From the NCBI GenBank assembly GCA_009885205.1, contig VFLE01000053.1, positions 1 through 13,077 of the forward strand: a DNA stretch of 13,077 bases. Direction: 5' to 3'. The position numbers and the translations under genes were made by a program. Numbering within the stretch: the stretch's first letter is position 1; each line of letters opens with the position of its first letter. Under the pieces are notes generated by a model. It was not told where the DNA came from and made no database searches. It was given only the letters and a program-made list of their open reading frames with translations. Shown one piece after another: positions 6,074-12,168 of this stretch. Source of the stretch: Candidatus Shapirobacteria bacterium (GTDB taxonomy: Bacteria > Patescibacteriota > Microgenomatia > UBA12405).

Positions 6074-6310
6074 ATCTTGGAATTCAAAATTCTGGGAAAA
6101 AAGTTCGGAAAGTTTTTGAAAATGGACATTTATAAATGTCCAAAAATAAAAAGTGCAAGGAAAAGTTTGCAAAAAAGTTTGCAAAAAATGGAGTCAAAGC
6201 ATAATGCAGTAAATTGCTTTCGTGTTCTAAAAAACGCCGCTGCATATTTTTTTCCGAAATTTTGCGGACAAATTTAGGCGTTTTTTTCTGTTTCCAATAT
6301 AGGAAACAAA
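6074..6310. repeat. Inverted-repeat-dense spacer before the zinc-finger gene
   Basis: This gap is packed with symmetric elements. A perfect 20-base palindrome occupies 6123-6142 (TGGACATTTATAAATGTCCA). AAAAGTTTGCAA is duplicated in tandem at 6161-6184. GCAT-A-ATGC (6199-6207) and AAAGCA/TGCTTT (6196-6220) overlap. AAAAAACGCC at 6229-6238 has an inverted partner GGCGTTTTTT at 6277-6286, which can also pair with a third copy inside the next gene (6331-6340). TGTTTCC/GGAAACA (6289-6308) forms a hairpin ending two bases before the ATG. A frame from a TTG at 6077 to 6277 exists but lacks a proper start and is shaped by the palindromes, so I do not call it a gene. Possible roles: structured leader or regulatory RNA, operator, or remnants of a mobile cassette. 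Confidence 0.7.
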
Positions 6311-7270
6311 ATGGAAACACATGGAAACGCAAAAAACGCCGGCAAATTTTATTGTGAAACATGCAATTTTTCATGTAATAAAATGTGTGATTGGACCAGA
6401 CATATAAATACGAAAAAACACAACGATAGTGGACAGAATCCAAAGCATTTTCAATGCGACGTTTGTGAGCGGATTTATCAGACTCGCACTGGGTTATGGA
6501 AACATGCGAAAAAATGTGCACAGGATTCAAAAACCCCGGAAAAAACGGCCCCCGCCTTTCACGCCGACGATTCCAAAATAACACCGGAAATGATATCGCG
6601 AATTGTGGTGGAAGTGCATAAACAGTTGGGGATTGCAGACATTTTGAAAAATAGCGAGAAAATGATGATAAATAGCCAGGAACTCGTGAAAATAGCGAAG
6701 GAGACACCGACGACGATTCATACGACGAATAATACACACAATACAACAAACGCGCATTTTAATATGAATTTTTTCCTGAATGAGAAATGCAAAGATGCGA
6801 TCAATTTCACAGATTTTGTGAATTCTATTACTCTGAATCAGGCGGATTTAAGCACAGTTGTAAAGTACGGCCCGATAGAGGGGAATAGCAAAATCATCGC
6901 GGATATGCTGGAGAAGCTGGGGGTATATCGCCGGCCGATTCATTGTATGGATATGAAACGGGAAACAGTGTATATTCGCGAGAATGACGAATGGGAAAAA
7001 GAACATGCGGAATTACCGCGGATCAAACAATTGGCGAATGTTGTATCTCACAAAGTAGTACAGCAGTCAGGTGTATGGCATGAGGAGCATCCTGATTATA
7101 TGCAGGATAGCGAGAAGAAAGAGGAGAGCTTGCGTATTATGACACAAATATTTGGATCGGAAGTAGGAGGGGAGGACATGGCCCAGAAAAAAGTGGTGAA
7201 GAATATATTACATCAGATAGAAGTGGATAAAGTGCCGGAAAAGATTTCGAAACAGGGAATACGAATTTAG
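6311..7270 (+). CDS. C2H2 zinc-finger protein of a giant-virus paralogous family
   Basis: A 319-residue protein. Finger 1 is C15-x2-C18 ... H31-x5-H37; finger 2 is C49-x2-C52 ... H65-x3-C69, a C2HC variant. A low-complexity Thr/Asn/His linker (133-149) leads to a conserved-looking domain: FNMNFFLNEKCKDAINFTDF (150-169), a helical stretch, then YRRPIHCMDMKRETVYIR (206-223) and WEKE (228-231). From memory, proteins with this finger-plus-FLNExCKxA layout occur in many copies in giant-virus genomes and have no assigned function; DNA binding by the fingers is likely. The ATG sits two bases after a hairpin and inside a larger inverted repeat. Local composition is richer in G+C (52 of 120 in 6961-7080) than the transferase gene at 10681-10800 (30 of 120), which may mean a different origin. 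It ends one base from the next, convergent, gene. Confidence 0.85.
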   Translation: METHGNAKNAGKFYCETCNFSCNKMCDWTRHINTKKHNDSGQNPKHFQCDVCERIYQTRTGLWKHAKKCAQDSKTPEKTAPAFHADDSKITPEMISRIVVEVHKQLGIADILKNSEKMMINSQELVKIAKETPTTIHTTNNTHNTTNAHFNMNFFLNEKCKDAINFTDFVNSITLNQADLSTVVKYGPIEGNSKIIADMLEKLGVYRRPIHCMDMKRETVYIRENDEWEKEHAELPRIKQLANVVSHKVVQQSGVWHEEHPDYMQDSEKKEESLRIMTQIFGSEVGGEDMAQKKVVKNILHQIEVDKVPEKISKQGIRI

Positions 7271-7271
7271 A

Positions 7272-8090
7272 TTATGTTAATTTTTCTAAAGCGCTTGATA
7301 CCAAAGTGGAAATAGTGTCTTCGTTTATTTTAGAAATCTCGTATCTTTTTACATTGTCGGCATCTAACACATTTTTGATTACCGCATTTTTCGATTTGAT
7401 TATTTTGTTCAATTTTTCATATAATCGGTGTATCCAATCATCGCAAAACCAATTTTTAATAGCGGGGGGGTAAAAATAGCCAAGCTTTTCTATATGTTTT
7501 TTATTTACAAATGGATGTGTGCAGAGCGCCATGTTTGTTTTATCCACACCCCAACCTAAACAACTATCGCCATTCGCTTTAAAATAGGGTATAAAATCGC
7601 GCTCAATAAAGTCCAACTCGTACACTTCTAAATCGTCCGCAAAGACATATACATATTGCGCATTGTATTTTTGCATAGCTATATCAGCCAATTGATTCAC
7701 TATGCAGACATAACTCTTGTCAAAATTGTTTAATTTATGAAAATGAAAGTTTTCGGGAAGTTTGGCTTTTATAGCCTCGGTATTTTTATTGTAAAAATCG
7801 TCGTCATCATCAGTTCCAATCAAAAAAGTGTAACGCTTGGACAAATCTAATTTTTGAAGAGATGAATATAAAATTTTCAAAAGAGAACAAGACTCGACAT
7901 TCGCGTAATTCATGTTGCGTGAAGTTGATGGTATGATAAACACAACTTTATTGGTTTCACGGTTTTCATAGTTTTCTGTTGAATTTTTTTTGAAATATAA
8001 AAAAATGAAAAAAATAAGAAACAATACAAAAATGACGCAACAAAAAGAATACATGTTATATTTGGAAATTTTGTTCAATTTAAATAGCAT
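7272..8090 (-). CDS. Membrane-anchored putative glycosyltransferase (GT-A-like)
   Basis: A 272-residue protein with a long hydrophobic anchor at about residues 14-33, then a KKNSTENYEN stalk and a soluble domain. The domain opens with a beta-strand VVFIIPSTSR (49-58) of the type that starts GT-A folds, has YTFLIGTDDDDDFY (87-100), and VYVFADDLE (147-155) where the DD pair sits where a metal-binding DxD motif would be. NWFCDDWIHRLY (213-224) follows, like the late acidic pair of family 2-type transferases. I infer a nucleotide-sugar transferase facing the same compartment as the other anchored enzymes; donor and acceptor unknown. The ATG at 8090 lies in an A/T inverted-repeat promoter. The gene converges on the zinc-finger gene with a one-base gap. 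A non-glycosyl GT-A protein is the alternative. Confidence 0.7.
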   Translation of the reverse strand: MLFKLNKISKYNMYSFCCVIFVLFLIFFIFLYFKKNSTENYENRETNKVVFIIPSTSRNMNYANVESCSLLKILYSSLQKLDLSKRYTFLIGTDDDDDFYNKNTEAIKAKLPENFHFHKLNNFDKSYVCIVNQLADIAMQKYNAQYVYVFADDLEVYELDFIERDFIPYFKANGDSCLGWGVDKTNMALCTHPFVNKKHIEKLGYFYPPAIKNWFCDDWIHRLYEKLNKIIKSKNAVIKNVLDADNVKRYEISKINEDTISTLVSSALEKLT

Positions 8091-8092
8091 AT

Positions 8093-8118
8093 AATATAAT
8101 ATAGTAAAATATTATATT
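8093..8118 (-). promoter_or_regulatory. A/T inverted-repeat promoter of the 7272-8090 gene
   Basis: AATATAATAT (8093-8102) and ATATTATATT (8109-8118) form a perfect 10-base inverted repeat around AGTAAA, starting two bases before the ATG at 8090. On the minus strand an ACTA core begins 12 bases before the start, as at 5429-5440. Confidence 0.45.
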
Positions 8119-8266
8119 GTATCGTAATTACATAGGTAAATATTTACAACAGTGGGAAATGGAACGCCTCAATCGAAGAATAGACGTAGAGGTTACAAAA
8201 TAACGCTGCCTAACGACATTCACGGATGCCGACCGTATAATGTGTGAAAGGTGTATAACTAATAAT
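8119..8266. other. Spacer with a possible coding remnant
   Basis: No complete gene is visible. On the + strand an open stretch from a GTG at 8152 to TGA at 8245-8247 reads as 31 residues with a protein-like sequence (GTPQSKNRRRGYKI then TLPNDIHGCRPYNV), more G+C-rich than its flanks, but no ATG precedes it in frame and a TAA lies just upstream at 8137-8139. It could be a decayed gene end, a very small gene with an unusual start, or chance. Confidence 0.3.
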
Positions 8267-9109
8267 TTATTTTTCAAAAGCTTTTATCGCACGCATTTTT
8301 GCCGGCGTATGTATTTCGTCCACATGTTCTTGGTGCAAAGTTGAGTCATTTTCAGTTTTATGTATCATAAATGGATATTTATATACATAAGATATCAATT
8401 CTCTGTATATATAATTATCCGCTGAATGTGGATGTTCCATTTTAAGTTTGTATTTTCCGTTAATGTAAATTCCGTCCATTATTTTTTTAGAAGCTTTTTT
8501 GTTTATTAAATATGCGATCGCCGAAGAATATTGACTATTTTTATTAAAAGTGTATTCATCTGGCAAAAAATCGTCTTCGACAAAATAATATAATTGAATA
8601 ATATCCCAGTCTGCCGGTGCATTTCCAATAATTTCGCTTATAGGTTTTTTCCAATACTTTTGAAAATCTAAACAAATATCGTCTTCCGATATAAGGGCTA
8701 TGTTGTATTTTGATGTCGATAATTCTTTAATAGCATTCAAATGAGATAGCAAACAAGCATAGACTACATCTGTATGACCATCTTGTTTTTCGGGAATATT
8801 CAACATAGAATCGATTATTCCGGGCGTTTTACCGTCCACGGCATTTATTCTTTGGTTTGGTACGTTTCTAAAAACGGGGTCTTGGAACAATTCTTCCATC
8901 CATTTTTTTCGATCGACTGATCGGTCTAAATTAATCCAATAGATTATATCAATTCCATCGAGCCATTTTTCATCTGTGAAATTCTCTTTCCCTCCCGTTT
9001 TTTGAAAAAAAAAGCGATAGATAACCCATACAATTAGAAATAAGCATATCATTATTCCGACGAGTCGCATAACACCTCGAGTTCCTATAACCGCTCTATA
9101 CTTTGGCAT
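8267..9109 (-). CDS. Membrane-anchored GT25 family glycosyltransferase
   Basis: A 280-residue transferase of the family that includes bacterial LPS galactosyltransferases and animal collagen galactosyltransferases (the glycosyl domain of mimivirus L230 acts on collagen-like proteins). A basic N-terminus is followed by a membrane segment at about 14-35, a QKTGGKENF stalk (36-44), then the family marks: IIYWINLDRSVDRKKWM (55-71), RINAVDG (87-93), ACLLSHLNAIKE (118-129), ISEDD (140-144, acidic metal/nucleotide-sugar motif), and DWDIIQLYY (168-175). Length is typical for a single-domain member. I infer transfer of a hexose to a hydroxylated residue or to a glycan chain in a membrane-bounded compartment. 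It pairs head to head with the next transferase across a palindromic promoter. M14 is an alternative start but would leave a shorter cytosolic tail. Confidence 0.88.
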   Translation of the reverse strand: MPKYRAVIGTRGVMRLVGIMICLFLIVWVIYRFFFQKTGGKENFTDEKWLDGIDIIYWINLDRSVDRKKWMEELFQDPVFRNVPNQRINAVDGKTPGIIDSMLNIPEKQDGHTDVVYACLLSHLNAIKELSTSKYNIALISEDDICLDFQKYWKKPISEIIGNAPADWDIIQLYYFVEDDFLPDEYTFNKNSQYSSAIAYLINKKASKKIMDGIYINGKYKLKMEHPHSADNYIYRELISYVYKYPFMIHKTENDSTLHQEHVDEIHTPAKMRAIKAFEK

Positions 9110-9137
9110 TATTATCTATATAATATATAGATAATAA
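9110..9137. promoter_or_regulatory. Perfectly palindromic bidirectional promoter with mirrored TCTA cores
   Basis: The 28 bases between two divergent ATG codons belong to a perfect inverted repeat: 14-base arms (9109-9122 and 9124-9137) around one central A at 9123. Each arm carries TCTA facing its own gene (9115-9118 on +, 9128-9131 on -). TCTA in A/T-rich surroundings is the late-promoter motif described for Cafeteria roenbergensis virus, so the spacer looks like two overlapping identical promoters giving balanced expression of two glycosyltransferases. Confidence 0.65.
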
Positions 9138-10079
9138 ATGGTAAAACAGCAGAACAATAGTTCAATATCACGATGGATTTGGATTGGTTTAGTTATTTTG
9201 ATAATTGTATGCTTTAATTATTTCACTAGATCGTCTTTTGATAAAAAAGAAGGATTTGAACAGTCGGAAAGTAAAATCCCCAATGTTATATGGACATTTT
9301 GGGATGAAAAACTTCCACCATTGGTAAAAAAATGCATAGAATCTTGGAAAAATCACAATCCGGATTATGAAATCATAATCTTGAACAAAAAAAACGTTGA
9401 AAACTATTTGCCAGAAATTAATTTTTCCACAATGAAGCACGTAAATGATATTGTTCAGCGCTATTCGGATTATGTAAGAGTTCATGTATTAGCTAAATAT
9501 GGAGGCATTTGGTTAGATTCGTCCGTAATATGTCAAAAACCCTTGGATTGGGTACACGAAATACAAAAACGCAAAGGTGTGGAATTTATTGGGTATTATA
9601 CTGAAAGCATGACTTTCCCCGAATATAAAGACTCGACGCCTGTATTGGAAAACTGGACATTTGCATGTACCCCAGAGTCTATATTTGTAAAGGACTGGCG
9701 AGATGAAATGATGGAGTATATGAAATATGATTCGTACTTACATCATTCGAATGAAATTGTGAAAAAAGGTGTAAATCCGCAAAAAATACCGGGAGCGCCA
9801 AATAATATTGAATATTTTGGAATGCATTTAGCAGCGCAGCGTTTATTGCAAGAACAACGCGAAAAATATAATCTTCATTTAATTTGCGCCGAAGATACGG
9901 CATTGTCATATTTAGTAGAGCCCGGAAGCCGCTCTATATTATATACGGAAGAAGCCGTCAAACACAACACACAAAAATTAATTGAAAAAAAACACGCAGA
10001 CGAACCGCTTCTTAAAATTCCGGGATATATTCGTGATAGCGTAGAAAAACAAATAACCGATTTTGATATTTTGTTTTAG
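9138..10079 (+). CDS. Membrane-anchored capsular-polysaccharide-type glycosyltransferase
   Basis: A 313-residue protein with a membrane anchor at about 13-29, a short DKKEGFEQS stalk (35-43), then a domain of the capsular polysaccharide synthesis / DXD-sugar transferase type: KIPNVIWTFWDEKLPPLVK (46-64), CIESWKNHNPDYEI (66-79), and YSDYVRVHVLAKYGGIWLD (109-127). The family's DxD position reads LDSS here, so the second acidic residue is absent, as in some capsule-synthesis members. Downstream are a likely acceptor-binding half and a conserved AEDTALSYL stretch (251-259). I infer sugar transfer onto the same glycan or protein target as the neighbouring enzymes. Start is the first ATG after the palindromic promoter. 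Its 3' end faces the convergent gene ending at 10118, 38 bases away. Confidence 0.85.
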   Translation: MVKQQNNSSISRWIWIGLVILIIVCFNYFTRSSFDKKEGFEQSESKIPNVIWTFWDEKLPPLVKKCIESWKNHNPDYEIIILNKKNVENYLPEINFSTMKHVNDIVQRYSDYVRVHVLAKYGGIWLDSSVICQKPLDWVHEIQKRKGVEFIGYYTESMTFPEYKDSTPVLENWTFACTPESIFVKDWRDEMMEYMKYDSYLHHSNEIVKKGVNPQKIPGAPNNIEYFGMHLAAQRLLQEQREKYNLHLICAEDTALSYLVEPGSRSILYTEEAVKHNTQKLIEKKHADEPLLKIPGYIRDSVEKQITDFDILF

Positions 10080-10117
10080 GTATTTTTCCACGTGCGAAAT
10101 GAAATGGGATTTATCGG

Positions 10118-11062
10118 TTATGTGCAGCAACGTTGCATTTGAAGCCTGAACCACCGAAGGCGGTTTATAATCTTCAAAGGTATAAACATGATAAAAAAAT
10201 ACATCCCCACCCCCATTATTATGAAAAACAAAAAATAAAATGAATAATCAAATTGCGCCGATTGAAAAGATTCCTTTTTGGAATCTACTAAAAAATATAA
10301 ATCCTCAATGTCTTTGGTATGTATAAATTTGGAATGATTATACGGATTTAAATCGTCGAAGCAATATATTGAATCAACATTATCAAGTGTATATTGATTG
10401 AATAATCCTGGAACAACGCCACTATTTATTGCTATTATTTTGGTTGCATGTGTAGAAATGGCGGCAATATCTTTAATTGTTAAATGGTCGTCGCATGTGC
10501 AAGGTATCCCTTCCACTTTTTCGGACGTTACGACTTTATATTTTTCGGCTAATTTGTATATTAATTTATTCCATTTGACGTCATCTTTAACATATTGGTT
10601 TGATTTTGGCGTCGAATTGAGTATAAGAAAATCTACATTTAAATATTTATCTTTATTGGAAATTCGATCATATCTTTCCAACAAATCCGAATCGCGATAT
10701 TCTAATTTTTCAATTTCAGGTAAATTGTATAATTTGGAAAAGTGGTTAAAAAAAGATACATAAAAAGTATCGTATTTGTTGTATTCGCTTTGTTTATAAT
10801 TATATGCGTGTAGACGAAAGTCGTTTGAATTCCCCACCCATAATTGAAATCCATTGTCCTGACCTGAATCGTAATCTAATATATTTATATTTTCAGAACA
10901 TTTGAATTCAGATAATTGGCTGTGATATTCTTTTTTACAGTAATAATTTATGACGATATCATTTTTTTCAATATAATCTTTTATATTATAAAAAAAAATA
11001 AAGTTGAATATTTGGTCACCTAAGTGATATTCATTGTATATTTTTATAATTTTAGTTGGCAT
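10118..11062 (-). CDS. C-terminally anchored putative glycosyltransferase
   Basis: A 314-residue protein from the ATG at 11062. An upstream in-frame ATG at 11113 would run into the coding end of the preceding gene (stop at 11086), whereas 11062 is preceded by TATATAAAA, so I prefer 11062. The N-terminus KIIKIYNEYHLGDQIFNF recalls the GDxI nucleotide-binding start of heptosyltransferase-like (GT9, GT-B fold) proteins, and TKIIAINSGVVPGLFN (207-222) looks like the second-domain donor site. No signal peptide. A hydrophobic segment at about 274-294 is followed by a basic tail (KIINRLRWFRLQMQR), opposite to the N-terminally anchored neighbours. KKESF (262-266) sits just before it. I infer a sugar transferase of the local pathway, with moderate confidence; a non-catalytic GT-B relative is possible. 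A hairpin at 10149-10165 lies in its last codons. Confidence 0.75.
   Translation of the reverse strand: MPTKIIKIYNEYHLGDQIFNFIFFYNIKDYIEKNDIVINYYCKKEYHSQLSEFKCSENINILDYDSGQDNGFQLWVGNSNDFRLHAYNYKQSEYNKYDTFYVSFFNHFSKLYNLPEIEKLEYRDSDLLERYDRISNKDKYLNVDFLILNSTPKSNQYVKDDVKWNKLIYKLAEKYKVVTSEKVEGIPCTCDDHLTIKDIAAISTHATKIIAINSGVVPGLFNQYTLDNVDSIYCFDDLNPYNHSKFIHTKDIEDLYFLVDSKKESFQSAQFDYSFYFLFFIIMGVGMYFFIMFIPLKIINRLRWFRLQMQRCCT
10149..10165 (+). terminator. Hairpin at the convergent gene ends
   Basis: AACCACC (10149-10155) and GGCGGTT (10159-10165) flank a GAA loop, as in the hairpin at 4404-4422. The pairing is complete on the minus strand if one G-U wobble is allowed. It lies 70 bases after the stop of the + strand transferase but within the last codons of the minus-strand gene, so it could serve the + transcript as 3'-end signal. 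A GCAACGTTGC palindrome lies beside it (10127-10136). Confidence 0.35.
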
Positions 11063-11085
11063 TTTTATATATTGAGAAAATACTC

Positions 11086-11814
11086 CTACATAGGAACAAG
11101 CGATCTCAGCCAATATCCGCCATGACGGTTTATTATATAGGTCTTATTCGGAATTCGATGTATAGACGGACTGTCCAAATATACATGGAGTCGCAAATTT
11201 TCTTCCTCAAATTGGCTGCCTGCATGTATTAGATCAGGTCGAAAAAATAAAACGTCGCCCGCTTGCAAACACAATTTCACTCTGGTTATTTTGGGATAAA
11301 CGGATGCGCAATAAGCCAATTCGTCCTCTGATTTTGCGATAAGTCCGACTGTGTTTTCCCATATATCTAAATACGTATTTGGCATAATTGCCACCAAGCA
11401 GAGTAAGGGCATTTTCTCAATATCTTGGACGCCGCTTTCCCATTCGGACATTTTTTCCAAAAATTCGGCATTGGGCACATAATCAGAATGCGGCTGCTGT
11501 GATTTACATCCAGGTAAAGATTGTAGCGCAACCCAATTGCGAAATGCTAAATGTTGTAAGGGATGGGTATCGCGCAAAACGTATTCGACCGAATCGATCC
11601 ATTCTTTTATTTTGGGATTACAAAGGGGCAAATCTAGCTGCTTTCGCCGATTGTCATTTGCCGCCACATTATTGAAGATAGGTTCGGCTTTATCATTTGC
11701 GCGCCGACGCAACGAGGCAAGAATATCATCGGGAAAAGAATCGACTAATCCTCGATAAATTACGTACCCATGTCGATGTAAAATCTTGGACATACTTCGG
11801 ATGTAAATTACCAT
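11086..11814 (-). CDS. Fe(II)/2-oxoglutarate-dependent oxygenase, phytanoyl-CoA-hydroxylase-like
   Basis: A 242-residue soluble oxygenase from the ATG at 11814. The frame extends 13 codons further upstream but only to a GTG, and a second ATG lies 7 codons inside (11793). Counting from 11814, the iron ligands are H109-x-D111 (in QQPHSDYVPN) and H197 (in RPDLIHAGS), with R208 (NLRLHVYLD) placed to bind 2-oxoglutarate. AGDVLFF between them is the family's typical strand. Unlike the prolyl hydroxylase it has an Arg rather than Lys at the cosubstrate site and no anchor, which suits phytanoyl-CoA-dioxygenase-like enzymes that hydroxylate small molecules, lipids or sugar-linked groups. Its placement 23 bases before the GT-B-like gene on the same strand suggests a shared pathway. 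Substrate unknown. Confidence 0.85.
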   Translation of the reverse strand: MVIYIRSMSKILHRHGYVIYRGLVDSFPDDILASLRRRANDKAEPIFNNVAANDNRRKQLDLPLCNPKIKEWIDSVEYVLRDTHPLQHLAFRNWVALQSLPGCKSQQPHSDYVPNAEFLEKMSEWESGVQDIEKMPLLCLVAIMPNTYLDIWENTVGLIAKSEDELAYCASVYPKITRVKLCLQAGDVLFFRPDLIHAGSQFEEENLRLHVYLDSPSIHRIPNKTYIINRHGGYWLRSLVPM

Positions 11815-11818
11815 TTTA

Positions 11819-11858
11819 TTTATGTGAAAAATATATTTATGTGGTTTATTCACATAAA
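11819..11858 (-). promoter_or_regulatory. TTTATGTG / CACATAAA element upstream of the oxygenase gene
   Basis: TTTATGTG occurs at 11819-11826 and 11836-11843 and inverted as CACATAAA at 11851-11858, all within 45 bases of the ATG at 11814. This three-copy pattern could be an operator or part of an A/T-rich promoter. It differs from the TCTA/ACTA boxes before other genes. Confidence 0.35.
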
Positions 11859-11869
11859 TATAAGCTAGG

Positions 11870-12076
11870 TTAGGTTAGACGAGCCACCCTCCTCGAGTTT
11901 CTTACGGTTCCCACATTTCCACTGGAAAGGGAATGGGGTTTGTACAAAACGCGAGAATTATCCGAAAATAAACTTTTCATCATCCAAGGATATGTTTGTG
12001 GAGGATTGGGGGGGACCGTGGACGAAAATTGATTATACACTGGATTCGTAAACAAAATATATCCGCGACTGGACAT
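11870..12076 (-). CDS. Small proline-rich protein with NSRR tail, possible virion component
   Basis: A 68-residue protein from the ATG at 12076 (the frame extends five codons upstream only to a TTG). It has a Tyr/Asn-rich N-terminus (SSRGYILFTNPVYNQF), a Pro-rich stretch with a run of prolines encoded across a seven-base C-run, and a basic end SSGNVGTVRNSRRVARLT. From memory, short giant-virus proteins ending in a Gly-x-Val-x-Asn-Ser-Arg basic tail are common, mostly of unknown function; I did not verify this. A TATATATATTGACA leader precedes it. It is the only candidate in the 354-base gap between the oxygenase gene and the gene at 12169. An AAAATTGA word, the mimivirus early-promoter octamer, lies inside it on the other strand at 12025-12032. 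Confidence 0.55.
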   Translation of the reverse strand: MSSRGYILFTNPVYNQFSSTVPPNPPQTYPWMMKSLFSDNSRVLYKPHSLSSGNVGTVRNSRRVARLT

Positions 12077-12168
12077 TATATATATTGACAAGATATAAAA
12101 TTAGCGCATTACCCCCCTAAAACATAAAAAAAAGAATATAAATATATGCCGCAATAAATAACTATCTT

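Noticed and set aside
6077..6277. 66-codon frame on the + strand in the spacer
   Set aside because: Starts only with TTG, its later ATG lies at the 20-base palindrome, and its repeated KSLQKSLQK comes from the 12-base tandem duplication.
6084..6749. 221-codon open frame on the minus strand
   Set aside because: It runs antisense to the zinc-finger gene and the palindromic spacer. Its composition (many Phe, Ser, Arg) is what the antisense of Lys/Glu-rich coding gives, and the sense protein has clear finger motifs.
10398..10763. 121-codon open frame on the + strand
   Set aside because: Antisense to the GT-B-like gene, with no recognisable domain and no promoter-like leader.
11063..11113. Extended N-terminus of the GT-B-like protein from an ATG at 11113
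   Set aside because: It would overlap the preceding gene's coding end, and the GT-B-like beta-strand starts right after the ATG at 11062.
11086..11853. Longer form of the oxygenase starting at 11853
   Set aside because: That start would be GTG; the ATG at 11814 retains all catalytic residues and has an A/T-rich leader.
12025..12032. AAAATTGA, the mimivirus early-promoter octamer
   Set aside because: It lies 137 bases before the ATG at 12169 and inside the small minus-strand gene, farther than usual for this motif; one octamer is expected by chance in A/T-rich DNA.
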